64,000 nt of DNA, from the NCBI RefSeq assembly GCF_900182635.1, contig NZ_FXTD01000003.1, positions 62,001 to 126,000 of the forward strand, in the 5' to 3' direction. This document shows, piece by piece, positions 16,369 through 24,956 of the stretch. Positions within the stretch are counted from its first letter, which is position 1. Every line of letters starts with the position of its first letter. The stretch comes from Halorubrum cibi (lineage in GTDB: Archaea; Halobacteriota; Halobacteria; Halobacteriales; Haloferacaceae). The notes under the pieces were generated by a model that was given only the letters and a program-made list of their open reading frames with translations, did no database searches and was not told the DNA's origin. The position numbers were made by a program, and so were the translations under genes.

Positions 16369-17129
16369 CTGACGACCCGATCGCGGAGCTGTCGGACGTC
16401 GCTCGGACCTACGGCGGCGTCGCAGTCCTCGAGGACGTCTCGCTTTCGGTCCCGCCCGGCGTGACCGCCGTGATCGGGCCGAACGGGTCGGGGAAGTCGA
16501 CCCTGCTCGGCGTCCTCGCCGGCGCGGTCGAGCCGACCGACGGAGGCGCGCGGTACGTCGGGCCGGACGCCGACAGGCCGATCGGGTACCTCCCCCAGCG
16601 CGTCCCGTTCCGCGAGGAGTTCACGGCGCGCGAGACGCTCGCGTTCTACGCCCGGCTCGCGGGCGGCGATCCCGACGACGCGCTCGCTCGGGTTGGGCTC
16701 TCCGACGCGGCCGATCGACGGGTCGGTGCGCTCTCCGGCGGCATGCGCCGGTTGCTCGGGATCGCTCAGGCCACAGTCGGCGATCCGCCGCTCGTCGTGC
16801 TCGACGAGCCGACGAGCGGGCTCGATCCGGGGATGCGTGAGCGGGCGTTCGGGACCGCGGTCGACGCGTCCGGAACCGACACCGCCGTCGTCGTCAGTTC
16901 CCACGATCTCGACCTCGTGGACCGACACGCGGACCGGGTCGCGATCCTCGACCGCGGGCGTGTCGCCGCGGCGGGACTCCGAGAGAGGCTGTGCTCGGAA
17001 CGCGGCGTCGGCGACGTGGCAGGACTCTATCGGGCGGTCGTCGCCGGCGACGCGCCCGACGCCCGTTCCGATGACACCGACGGCGACGAGCCGAGCGCGG
17101 TCCACGTGACGGGGGTGTCGGAGCGATGA
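16365..17129 (+). CDS. nosF: ABC transporter ATP-binding protein NosF
   Basis: A 254-residue ATPase: Walker A GPNGSGKS, Q-loop LPQRVPF, signature LSGGMRR, Walker B PLVVLDEPTSGLDPG and switch His SSHD. The start overlaps the nosD stop (ATGA), and the end overlaps nosY in the same way, showing translational coupling. In the Nos system NosF powers the NosY membrane subunit, with NosD as the extracytoplasmic partner, for copper or sulfur delivery to N2O reductase. The assignment to Nos rests on the neighbours; the ATPase alone would be a generic ABC-2 type. Confidence 0.92.
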   Translation: MTDDPIAELSDVARTYGGVAVLEDVSLSVPPGVTAVIGPNGSGKSTLLGVLAGAVEPTDGGARYVGPDADRPIGYLPQRVPFREEFTARETLAFYARLAGGDPDDALARVGLSDAADRRVGALSGGMRRLLGIAQATVGDPPLVVLDEPTSGLDPGMRERAFGTAVDASGTDTAVVVSSHDLDLVDRHADRVAILDRGRVAAAGLRERLCSERGVGDVAGLYRAVVAGDAPDARSDDTDGDEPSAVHVTGVSER

Positions 17130-18010
17130 GGGGGATCGGGAAGACGGGCGATCGGACTGCTCCCGTCGCCACGGTGTTCCGCCGCGAGCTGGCGACCGTT
17201 CTCCGGACGCCGGGATACGGCGTCCTCGCGCTCGGGCTGTTCGTCGTCCTCGGGGGGACCCTCGCCGTCGGCGGCGGGGGGCGTACCGGGTTCGTCCCCG
17301 CGGTCGTCGACCTGCTTTCCGTGACCGAGGTCGTGGTGCCGCTCGCGGCGTTCGTGGTCGGGTACCGCGCGCTGCTCGTCGACGCGGAGAGCGGCGAGCT
17401 CGCGGTGATCCGAACGTACCCAGTGAGCGTCGCCGGCTACGTCGCCGGCGTGGTTCTCGCGCGCACCCTCGCGTTCCTGGCGATCGTCGTCGTCCCGTAC
17501 GCACTGATCGGCGGGGTAGTCTGGGCGACCGCCGCCCCCGACACGGGGATCTTCGCGACCCACTCCGGGGTCGACTCCCCGCTCCTGTACCTCCGATTTC
17601 TCGGTCTGCTCGTCCCGTTCGGCGCGGCGTACCTCTCGCTCGCGACCGCCGTCTCGGCGGTGGCCTCGAGCCGGCGCGGCGCGGTCGCGATCGCGGTCCT
17701 CGCGCTCGTCGCCGGCGTCCTCGGCGGTGACCTCGCGCTCCTTCGGTCGCTGGCGAGCGGGACGCCGCCGTCGGCGATCCCCGGACTGCTCGCTTCCGCC
17801 CCGAACGGGGCGTTCCGCGGACTCGTCTTCGAGGGAGTGATCGGCGTTTCGTTCGCGCCGGCGGGGGAGTTCGTCGACGTCGGTCGGGCGGTCGGGGCGC
17901 TTCTCGGCTGGACCGTCGGTGGCCTCGTCGTCTCGACCATGTCGCTCGCGTACGGCGACCGGATCGGCGTCCTCTTCGAGGGGGTCCGGGCGCGACTCCC
18001 GTCCCCGTGA
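17126..18010 (+). CDS. nosY: ABC-2 type permease NosY
   Basis: A 294-residue integral membrane protein with about six hydrophobic helices. It begins with a cytoplasmic ATVFRRELATVLRTPGYGVL entry typical of ABC-2 permeases and ends with a helix and a short basic tail. It overlaps nosF by four bases and is the last gene of nosD-nosF-nosY. Its role is the membrane channel partner of NosF and NosD. No nosZ (catalytic subunit) lies in the window; it may be further away, or the system may serve another cuproenzyme. Confidence 0.88.
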   Translation: MRGIGKTGDRTAPVATVFRRELATVLRTPGYGVLALGLFVVLGGTLAVGGGGRTGFVPAVVDLLSVTEVVVPLAAFVVGYRALLVDAESGELAVIRTYPVSVAGYVAGVVLARTLAFLAIVVVPYALIGGVVWATAAPDTGIFATHSGVDSPLLYLRFLGLLVPFGAAYLSLATAVSAVASSRRGAVAIAVLALVAGVLGGDLALLRSLASGTPPSAIPGLLASAPNGAFRGLVFEGVIGVSFAPAGEFVDVGRAVGALLGWTVGGLVVSTMSLAYGDRIGVLFEGVRARLPSP

Positions 18011-18023
18011 TCCGCGCCCGGCG

Positions 18024-18365
18024 TTACTCCGACGCGCTCGGGATCGACCCCGGCGCGTACGCGTACACCGCGTAGAGCACGGTCGCGGCGATCAGGAAGT
18101 CGAGACTGTGTGAGAGGAAGTGATGGATCGGCATCGGCACGTAGCCGAGAACGGTTCCCGCGCCGACGACGGAACGAGCCAACAGCGCCCCGACCGCGAC
18201 GCTTATCAGGAAGTGCCGACCGGTTCGGCGACGGCGGTACGCGACGAGGCTCACGAGAAACAGGAGGCCGGTCCCGATCCCCGCCACGACGACGACGGCC
18301 AGTATCGGCAGTGACCCTTCGACGCCCCACGTGGCGGTCGAGAGCGGCGCGATCCCCGGAACCAT
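18024..18365 (-). CDS. Small conserved haloarchaeal membrane protein
   Basis: A 113-residue protein with three or four hydrophobic helices (about 15-38, 50-72 and 85-108) and an RRRRTGRH cytoplasmic loop. The start is the ATG at 18365; a longer frame would add 12 basic residues. It is convergent with nosY, only 13 bases between stops. No catalytic motif is visible. Its position between the nos genes and a halocyanin suggests a link to copper or respiratory electron transfer, but only by neighbourhood. Confidence 0.72.
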   Translation of the reverse strand: MVPGIAPLSTATWGVEGSLPILAVVVVAGIGTGLLFLVSLVAYRRRRTGRHFLISVAVGALLARSVVGAGTVLGYVPMPIHHFLSHSLDFLIAATVLYAVYAYAPGSIPSASE

Positions 18366-18536
18366 GTGTCGGGAGTTACGCGTGCTCCGGTATGAAACCA
18401 CCCCGGAGCCACCTGCGAGCGATCCGCGTCTCTCGGAGCCGACCGAGAGGATCCGTCCCGAACGGCTCCAGTTCGCGTTCCCAGGCGGACGGAACGTATC
18501 GGGAGCTTAAATACGACGACCGTCCGACGTGTACGT

Positions 18537-19217
18537 ATGACAGCGAACGTCGACGAGGCGTCGATGAGTCGTCGCCGGCTCCTGCGGACGGGAGGAGCGA
18601 GCGCCGCGGCGGCGGCGGGGCTCGCCGCCGGAACGGGGTCCGCGGCCGCCCAGTACGACGGCTGGCTGGACGACGTGAGCAACTACGACGGCACCCACGA
18701 CTACCGCGGGGAAAGCGAGGTCACCATCGAGGTCGGCGCGGGCGACACGGGCCTGCTTTTCGCCCCGGCCGCGATCCTGATCGACCCCGGAACGACCGTG
18801 GTCTGGGAGTGGACCGGCCAGGGCGGCGCGCACAACGTGGTCGCCGACGGCGGAACGTTCGACAGCGGCGAGCCGGTCGACTCGGAGGGGACGACCTTCG
18901 AGTACACCTTCGAGGACGCGAGCGAGGGGGACGTCTTCAACTACCTCTGTGTGCCCCACGAGGCGGTCGGGATGAAGGGCTCGGTCGCGATCGGGAGCGT
19001 CGACGACGACCTCGTGAGTGAGGGCGACGGTGGAGGCGGCGAGGGTGATGGAAGCGGCGGCGATGGAGGCGACGGTAACGAGTCGACGACCGGCGGGGGC
19101 GGCCGCGAGCTCTCCTCGAGCGACGTCGGCGCGCTCGCGCTCGGCCTCGGCGTCGCCGGCTCCCTCCTCGTGCCGCTGTTCTACGCGGCCCACCGAAAGG
19201 CGGAGAAGAACCGGTAG
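18537..19217 (+). CDS. Halocyanin (blue copper protein) with Tat signal and C-terminal membrane helix
   Basis: A 226-residue protein. Residues 8-40 are a Tat signal (MSRRRLLRTGGASAAAAAGLAAG...AAAQ). The cupredoxin domain at about 55-155 has all type-1 copper ligands: His in GGAHNVV, then Cys, His and Met in YLCVPHEAVGMKG. A Gly/Asp/Ser-rich linker follows, then a helix LALGLGVAGSLLVPLFYAA with a basic tail (AHRKAEKNR) that anchors it with the copper domain outside. It is probably an electron carrier between the cytochrome complex and a terminal reductase such as N2O reductase; the adjacent nos genes support this. Confidence 0.93.
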   Translation: MTANVDEASMSRRRLLRTGGASAAAAAGLAAGTGSAAAQYDGWLDDVSNYDGTHDYRGESEVTIEVGAGDTGLLFAPAAILIDPGTTVVWEWTGQGGAHNVVADGGTFDSGEPVDSEGTTFEYTFEDASEGDVFNYLCVPHEAVGMKGSVAIGSVDDDLVSEGDGGGGEGDGSGGDGGDGNESTTGGGGRELSSSDVGALALGLGVAGSLLVPLFYAAHRKAEKNR

Positions 19218-19288
19218 CGACGGAACCGCCCGCGGTCACGACCTCGTCGCCGTCGGACCGAACGCATGGTCCTGTCTCGATCGCGCCG

Positions 19289-19849
19289 TCAGAACGCGTG
19301 ATACAACATGACGTAGACGCCGATCCCCATCGCGAAGGAGACGAGCCAGAGGACGGCGGCGATGGAGCCGACCTGCGCGTGGCGGGTGTGGTACAGTTCG
19401 GCGTACGGACGAGTGGCCCCGAGGAGCAGCGCGTAGAAGACGAAGGGGAGACAGACGATCGCGAACAGGATATGGATCGCGAGAAACGGGAGGTAGAGGT
19501 AGGTGTAGACGGTCTCCGGGCCGGGGAACGTCGCGGTCCCGACGAGTATCAGTCGGTAGAGGTAGCCGGCGAGGAACGCCGAGAAGAGCGCGAACGACGC
19601 CAGCATGAACGCCCGGTGTCTCCGGACGTTCTCACGGGAGATCGCCCGCCAGCCGAGGAGGATCGTGCCGATCGCGGTCGCGGAGATCGCGGCGTTCAGG
19701 TGCGGGATCGCGGCGAGGGCGGCGTCGCTCGCGCGGGGGAGGAGGCTGCTCGGGATGACCCCGCCGACGGCTCCGAAGACGAGCGCGAGCGAGACGACGG
19801 AGGCGGCGGCGGTCAGTGCCGGGACGTTCTCGCGGGCCCACTCTCGCAT
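19289..19849 (-). CDS. DUF420 membrane protein (CtaM-like)
   Basis: A 186-residue protein with five or six helices. It has the family's NAAISATAIGTILLGW start of the core, RRHRAFMLASFALFSAFLAGYLYR, LPFLAIHILFAIVCLPFVFYALLLG and the terminal HARVG-like HAQVGSIAAVLWLVSFAMGIGVYVMLY. DUF420 proteins occur beside cytochrome oxidase assembly genes; the B. subtilis member CtaM is needed for oxidase maturation. Conserved His residues in helices could bind heme or copper. Start: ATG at 19849. It is convergent with the halocyanin gene, which supports a respiratory-chain role. Confidence 0.85.
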   Translation of the reverse strand: MREWARENVPALTAAASVVSLALVFGAVGGVIPSSLLPRASDAALAAIPHLNAAISATAIGTILLGWRAISRENVRRHRAFMLASFALFSAFLAGYLYRLILVGTATFPGPETVYTYLYLPFLAIHILFAIVCLPFVFYALLLGATRPYAELYHTRHAQVGSIAAVLWLVSFAMGIGVYVMLYHAF

Positions 19850-20014
19850 GGATCGCGGATCGGTCCGGAGCGGCAAACCGCTGCCGGTCGCGGCGCGGAG
19901 AACCGCCGTCGATTCGGCCCGCGTCCGCCGGTGTCATCGGTCGGCACGCCGGTATCGAATGGAAGGGCTTTTAATCTGGGACGGGGTACGACGAAACGCG
20001 ACAGAACGCAGCGA

Positions 20015-20099
20015 GCGTGGGTAGCCAAGCCAGGCCAACGGCGCAGCGTTGAGGGCGCTGTCCTGTAGAGGTCCGCCGGTTCAAATCCGGTCCCACGCA
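20015..20099 (+). tRNA. tRNA-Leu (anticodon GAG)
   Basis: Acceptor GCGTGGG (20015-20021) pairs with CCCACGC (20092-20098), discriminator A. The anticodon stem CAGCG/CGCTG encloses loop TTGAGGG, giving GAG. There is a long type-II variable arm, and the T-arm has loop TTCAAAT. CCA is not encoded. A TTTTAAT box near 19968-19975 is a plausible promoter. No intron is seen. Confidence 0.95.
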
Positions 20100-20332
20100 T
20101 CGCACGGCGGCACACCCGCCACACCGATGCACGGTGTTGTCTCTACGACAGCACCCACGCACAATTCCTACGGACGCTACGTGAGTAGTGCCGACGCCGT
20201 CAGTTTCTCCGGGTATGTATAAAGAAGCGAGCGGCGTCGCTGGCGATCGACTTTTGGTTGCTAGCGCGGAAGTCCGTCACCGGTCCTCGGGCGTTCATGT
20301 ATCGTTTCTGACGTAGTGATCGGTGATCACCG
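20100..20332. other. Gap between tRNA-Leu and structured repeat A, with an orphan promoter-like box
   Basis: No gene is found. GTATGTATAAAG at about 20213-20224 looks like a good TATA element on the plus strand, with no open frame just downstream; it points into structured repeat A (20333 on). A perfect palindrome CGGTGATCACCG stands at 20321-20332, touching the repeat. Confidence 0.45.
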
Positions 20333-20627
20333 CCAAAGCCCCAGTCGCGAGGACTCGCGCGCTTTGCTGTGCTCCTCGGTCGCTCGTTCCACTCGCTCCC
20401 TGCGGTTGCTTGCTACAGCGTGCTTCGCCCTCGCGACAGCGAGGCGCTCCGCTCCTCTGGCAGCCGGCGGCGGAGCCGCCGGCGACTGCCCCTTTGTGTC
20501 TCACCCCGCAACGCACAGCCCCGCACCTCATGCCTCCCCAACCTCGTCGCTGGCGCGGTTCCGCGCCAGCGACTCCCTCGCGGACGGTTCGTGCCGCTTC
20601 GCGGCACTCACCGGCGCGCCACCGCCA
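20333..20627 (+). repeat. Structured intergenic repeat, copy A
   Basis: Begins with CCAAAGCCCCAG and ends with GGCGCGCCACCGCC. Closing stem CAGTCGC (20342-20348) with GCGACTG (20482-20488). Second stem GTCGCTGGCGCGG (20546-20558) with CCGCGCCAGCGAC (20561-20573). Third stem GTGCCGC (20591-20597) with GCGGCAC (20601-20607). Shared blocks with copies B and C: CTGCGGTTGCTT, CTGCCCCTTTG, CCTCCCCAACCTCG and GACTCCCTCGCG. Open frames across it are Arg/Ala/Pro-rich and not credible. It lies 114 bases upstream of gatE. Confidence 0.8.
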
Positions 20628-20740
20628 CTGAATTATATGCCACGTCGCCGGCGGCAGTTCGTGACCCTCGCACCCGCGATCGATCGCCGTCACCCGCGAA
20701 CTGCCACCCTTTTAGTCGCACGCCGTCGGAGTGGGGCGTA

Positions 20741-22624
20741 ATGAGTACGGACGCGACCCCCGAGTACGATCACGAGGAGTTGGGCCTCGTCGCCGGGCTG
20801 GAGATCCATCAGCAGCTCGACACGGCGACGAAGCTGTTCTGTGACTCCCCGACCGTCGAGCGCGACCCCGACGAGGCCGACCGGGAGCTCACCCGGCGGC
20901 TCCACCCGACGAAGAGCGAACTCGGCGAACTCGACCAGGCCGCCGTAGAGGAGAGCCGGGTCGACCGCGAGTTCACCTACCTCGCGTACGACACGACCTG
21001 TCTGGTCGAGGAGGACGACGAGCCGCCCCGCCGCGTCGACGACGAGGCGCTGTCGGTGGCGCTCCAGATCGCCGACTTACTCGACGTGAGCGTCGTCGAC
21101 CAGGCGCACGTGATGCGAAAGCTCGTGATCGACGGCTCGAACACCTCCGGCTTCCAGCGGTCGATCCTGCTCGGACAGGGCGGCGAGATCGAGACGAGCG
21201 AGGGGACCGTCTCCATCGATGACCTCATGCTCGAGGAGGAGTCCGCAAAGCGCGTCGAGGAGACGGACGACGGCGTCGTCTACTCGCTCGACCGCCTCGG
21301 CGTCCCGCTCGTCGAGATCGGGACCGGCCCGGACGTCCGGAGCCCCGAACAGGCGAAGGAGGCCGCCGAACGCATCGGCATGCTGCTCCGCTCGACGGGG
21401 GCGGTGAAACGCGGACTCGGCACCATCCGCCAGGACGTCAACGTCTCGATCGCCGAGGGGGCGCGCGTCGAGGTGAAGGGCGTCCAGGACCTCCAGGGGA
21501 TCGAGGACATCGTCCGCGGCGAGGTGGGACGACAGGCGGAACTGCTCGCGATCCGCGACGAACTCCGCGATCGTGACGCCGTGGTCGGGGACGTCCGCGA
21601 CGCCACCGAGGTCTTCTCCGACACCGACTCCGGCGTGATCCGGGGTGCGCTCGATTCGGGCGGAAAGGTGACCGCGGTCCCGCTGTACGGGTTCGACGGA
21701 CTCGTGGGCCGGGAGATCCAGCCGGACCGCCGGCTCGGCACGGAACTGTCGGACCACGCGAAACGCCACGGCGCGGGCGGGATCTTCCACACCGACGAGC
21801 TGCCCGCCTACGGCGTGACGGAGGGGGAAGTCGAGGCCCTCCGCGAGGCGGTCGGCGCGGGCGAGGACGACGCCGTGGCGATCGTCGCCGCCGACCCGGA
21901 GACGGCCGACCTCGCGATCGAGGCCGCCGCGGACCGCGCGGCCGCCGCCATCGAGGGCGTCCCCGAGGAGACCCGCGGCGCGAACGACGACGGGACGACC
22001 CGATACCTCCGGCCGCTGCCGGGCGCGGCGCGGATGTACCCCGAGACCGACGTGCCGCCGGTCGAGCCCGACCCGTCGGACGTCGACCGGCCCGAACTGC
22101 TCGACGAGAAGACCGACCGCTACGTCGAGTCGTTCGGTCTGGACCGCGGGCTCGCCGAACAGGTGGCGTTCGGCCGGCGGTTCCCGCTGTTCGAGACCGC
22201 CGTCGAGCGCGGCGTCGACCCCACCTTCGCCGCTTCCACGCTGGAGTCGACGACGACGGAGATCAGACGCGACGGCGCACCCGTCGAGAACCTCACGGAC
22301 GACCACTTCCTCGCGATCTTCGAGCTCGTCGAGTCGGACGACCTCGCGAAGGAGGGCGTTCCGGAGGTGCTCGCGACGCTCGCCGAGGATCCCGACCTGA
22401 CGGCGGCGGAAGCCGTCGAGGCCGCGGGACTCTCGGGCGTGAGCGACGAGGCGGTCCGTGAGGCGGTCCGCGAGGTCGTCGATCGCAACGCCGACCAGGT
22501 CGAAGCCGAGGGGATGGGCGCGTTCTCCGGACTGATGGGCGAGGCGATGGGGGCGCTCCGCGGGAAGGCGGACGGCGAGGTCGTCTCCGACGCCCTCCGC
22601 GAGGAGATCGGCAAGCGGACGTAG
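20741..22624 (+). CDS. gatE: Glu-tRNA(Gln) amidotransferase subunit E
   Basis: A 627-residue subunit of the archaeal GatDE amidotransferase, which converts Glu-tRNA(Gln) to Gln-tRNA(Gln). The cradle domain begins LVAGLEIHQQLDT and contains LTRRLHPTKSELGELDQAA, TSGFQRSILLGQGG, VPLVEIGTGPD and TIRQDVNVSI. An AspRS-like insert lies in the middle (about 300-420), and the C-terminal helical and YqeY-like tail domain contains DDHFLAIFELV and GLMGEAMGALRGKADG. The start is the ATG at 20741; the frame is open upstream through the repeat but composition changes sharply. gatD is not adjacent. Confidence 0.96.
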   Translation: MSTDATPEYDHEELGLVAGLEIHQQLDTATKLFCDSPTVERDPDEADRELTRRLHPTKSELGELDQAAVEESRVDREFTYLAYDTTCLVEEDDEPPRRVDDEALSVALQIADLLDVSVVDQAHVMRKLVIDGSNTSGFQRSILLGQGGEIETSEGTVSIDDLMLEEESAKRVEETDDGVVYSLDRLGVPLVEIGTGPDVRSPEQAKEAAERIGMLLRSTGAVKRGLGTIRQDVNVSIAEGARVEVKGVQDLQGIEDIVRGEVGRQAELLAIRDELRDRDAVVGDVRDATEVFSDTDSGVIRGALDSGGKVTAVPLYGFDGLVGREIQPDRRLGTELSDHAKRHGAGGIFHTDELPAYGVTEGEVEALREAVGAGEDDAVAIVAADPETADLAIEAAADRAAAAIEGVPEETRGANDDGTTRYLRPLPGAARMYPETDVPPVEPDPSDVDRPELLDEKTDRYVESFGLDRGLAEQVAFGRRFPLFETAVERGVDPTFAASTLESTTTEIRRDGAPVENLTDDHFLAIFELVESDDLAKEGVPEVLATLAEDPDLTAAEAVEAAGLSGVSDEAVREAVREVVDRNADQVEAEGMGAFSGLMGEAMGALRGKADGEVVSDALREEIGKRT

Positions 22625-22655
22625 GGATCCGCACGTCCGGCGTTCCTCTCTCGGC

Positions 22656-23324
22656 TCACCCGTCCAGATACGCGTCGACGAGCGCCGCCTCCGCCTTCCG
22701 GAGGTGTGTGCCCGCCGTCGAGGAGGAGCAGTCGAGCGCGTCGGCGACGTCGGCGACTGACCCGGTCCGCGGCACGTCGTAGTACCCCGTCCGTCGCGCC
22801 GCGCGGAGCGCCTCGGCCTGCCGGTCGGTCACTTCGACGCCGGCGAGCCGGCTCCCGCCGTCGTACGAGCCGATCCGGTCGACGTCGACGTCGATCGCGT
22901 CCGGGAGCGCCGAGAGCGCGCCGCGCAGTTGGTCGGGCGGGCCGACGACGCCGAGCGAGAGCCGACCCTCGGAACGGTACACGACGGGTGGAACGGAGAG
23001 GAACTCGGTCTCGAGGAACGCGCCGAGGAACGCGTCGAGGGGACCGTCGAGCGTCTCGTGTGCCCTGAGGTAGAACGTCCCGTCGGTGGAAGCGGGTCCG
23101 CTCGTCGGTCCGACCTCGAACCGCTCGATCGAGTCGACCGCCCGCAGCCGTTCGAGGTACGGCTCTCGCGGCGCGGTGATCCGGAACAGCGTCGCGAGCG
23201 TCCCGTCGTCGAGCCGTCGCCAGGTCAGAAGCTCCGAACGCCACCCTTCCCCGCCGTCGAGGAAGTCGTGCATCGGATGTCGGATCGACGGCGGGAACCG
23301 GAACTCGACGTGGACGTACCGCAT
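22656..23324 (-). CDS. Bacterio-opsin-activator-type HTH regulator
   Basis: A 222-residue protein. The N-terminal 150 residues form an alpha/beta sensor-like region (MRYVHVEFRFPPSIRHPMHDFL...) seen before HTH_10 domains in haloarchaea. The C-terminal 60 residues are the HTH_10 domain: VTDRQAEALRAARRTGYYDVPRTGSVADVADALDCSSSTAGTHLRKAE. Regulators of this class are very numerous in haloarchaea and their ligands are mostly unknown. It is divergent from the cytochrome P450 gene across 120 bases, so P450 is a possible target, and convergent with gatE. Confidence 0.9.
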   Translation of the reverse strand: MRYVHVEFRFPPSIRHPMHDFLDGGEGWRSELLTWRRLDDGTLATLFRITAPREPYLERLRAVDSIERFEVGPTSGPASTDGTFYLRAHETLDGPLDAFLGAFLETEFLSVPPVVYRSEGRLSLGVVGPPDQLRGALSALPDAIDVDVDRIGSYDGGSRLAGVEVTDRQAEALRAARRTGYYDVPRTGSVADVADALDCSSSTAGTHLRKAEAALVDAYLDG

Positions 23325-23445
23325 GCGGGGGTCATCGGCCGCCGGCGACTTGAAGGTACGAGCCGATCCGCACGCGTCAACTCAATAAAAACACGCGGAC
23401 GTGTCCGCCCCAAGCGTCAGCACGCGGGCGGATCGATCCTGACAC

Positions 23446-24942
23446 ATGAGCGATTCCGTTCGGCGACACGATGGCGGAAGCGATCGACCCGCGACCGGCG
23501 CGGCGAGTCGCGACGACGAGGGGAGTGAGACGCCCGTTCGCCCGCCGGAGCCGGACGGGCTCCCGGTCCTCGGAAACGTCCACTCCATCGCCGCCGACGG
23601 GCTCGACTTCTACGAGCGTCGGGCCGCCGAACGCGGCGGCGTCGCGCGATACGACGTGTTCGGTACGGAGAGCTACCTCCTCACCGATCCGGACGCGATC
23701 CGGCGGGTCCTCGTCGAGGACCACGCGACCTACGTCAAAGGGGAGATGCCCCGCGAGCAGCTCGGGAACCTCCTCGGCGACGGGCTCTTCCTCGCGGAGG
23801 GGGAGCGGTGGCACGAACAGCGGACCGCGATGCGGTCGGCGTTCTTCCGCGAGCGCGTCGACGAGTACGGCGACGCCATGGTCGAACACGCCCGGCGGAC
23901 GGTCGACGGGTGGGACGACGGCGACGCGGTCGACCTCCACGAGACGGCCACGGGGTACGCGTTCTCGGTCCTCGCAGAGAGTCTCCTCGGCGACGATATC
24001 GAGCGCGAACGCGAAACGGTGCGCGCGGCCGCGGAGAGCATCACCGAGCGATTCGACATGCGGCGGCTGGCCTCCTTTCTGCCGGAATGGGTTCCGACGC
24101 CGACGAACCGACGGTATCGCCGGCGTCTCGACGCGCTACGGGGAGCGATCGCGGACCTCGTCGCCGAGCGACGCGCGGCGGGGCCGCCCGCCGATCCCGG
24201 ATCGGCGGACGACCTGCTCGGAACGCTCGTGGCCGCCGCGGAGCTGGGCGCGCTCAACGACGACGAGCTCGTCGACAACGCGGTGACGTTCCTGTTCGCC
24301 GGCCACGAGACGAGCGCGCTCGGACTGACCTACACGCTCCACGCGCTCGCGACGCACCCCGACATCCAGGAACGGGTCCGCCGGGAGGTCGCGGCGTTCG
24401 ACGACGACCCTTCCCCGGCCGAGGTCCGAGGCTGCCCGGCGCTGACCGCCGCGGTCGACGAGGCGCTCAGGCTATACCCGCCGGTTCACACGTTCTTCCG
24501 GGAGCCGACCGAACCGGTGACGCTCGGTGGGTATCGGATCCCCGCCGGCGTGGTGGTGTCGCTCTCGCCGTGGGTGGTCCACCGCGACGACCGGTGGTGG
24601 GACGACCCGGAGACGTACCGGCCGGAGCGGTGGCTTCACGAGTCGCCGTCGGGGAGCGCCCCGTCGGGAGACGGGTCCGCGTCGGGAGAGGTCGCGGTCG
24701 GCGACGACGCGCCCGGCCCGGCCGTCGGCGAGCGGCCGGAGTACGCGTACTTCCCCTTCGGCGGCGGGCCGCGCCACTGTATCGGCATGCGGTTCGCCCG
24801 CCAGGAGCTACGGCTCGCGACGGCGACGCTCCTCCGGCGGGTCCGACTGGAGGCGGTGGACGAGGAGATCGAACTCCGCGCCAGCGCGAACACGCGCCCG
24901 GCGGGACCGGTCCGCGTCCGGATCCACGAACTCGCGGAGTGA
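23446..24942 (+). CDS. Cytochrome P450
   Basis: A 498-residue haem monooxygenase. Visible motifs: helix C GERWHEQRTAMRSAFF, I-helix AGHETSALGLTYTLHAL, K-helix EALRLYPP, PERF-like YRPERWL and the haem-binding FPFGGGPRHCIGMRFA with the axial Cys at about residue 445. There is no membrane anchor; residues 1-40 are a polar, acidic extension. A Gly/Ser/Asp insert of about 30 residues separates YRPERWL from the haem loop. Substrate and redox partner cannot be deduced. The neighbouring divergent HTH_10 gene may regulate it. Confidence 0.94.
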   Translation: MSDSVRRHDGGSDRPATGAASRDDEGSETPVRPPEPDGLPVLGNVHSIAADGLDFYERRAAERGGVARYDVFGTESYLLTDPDAIRRVLVEDHATYVKGEMPREQLGNLLGDGLFLAEGERWHEQRTAMRSAFFRERVDEYGDAMVEHARRTVDGWDDGDAVDLHETATGYAFSVLAESLLGDDIERERETVRAAAESITERFDMRRLASFLPEWVPTPTNRRYRRRLDALRGAIADLVAERRAAGPPADPGSADDLLGTLVAAAELGALNDDELVDNAVTFLFAGHETSALGLTYTLHALATHPDIQERVRREVAAFDDDPSPAEVRGCPALTAAVDEALRLYPPVHTFFREPTEPVTLGGYRIPAGVVVSLSPWVVHRDDRWWDDPETYRPERWLHESPSGSAPSGDGSASGEVAVGDDAPGPAVGERPEYAYFPFGGGPRHCIGMRFARQELRLATATLLRRVRLEAVDEEIELRASANTRPAGPVRVRIHELAE

Positions 24943-24956
24943 CGGAAATAAGCGAG

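Noticed and set aside
20323-20631. Open frames inside repeat copy A (and similar ones in copies B and C)
   Set aside because: Translations are Arg/Ala/Pro/Cys-rich and differ among copies, while the conserved unit is DNA blocks and stems; they are probably the source of false hypothetical proteins.
22656-23324. The HTH_10 regulator as controller of the TACAC-N7-GTGTA regulon
   Set aside because: It is 20 kb away and its own promoter region has no such palindrome; nothing in the sequence links them.
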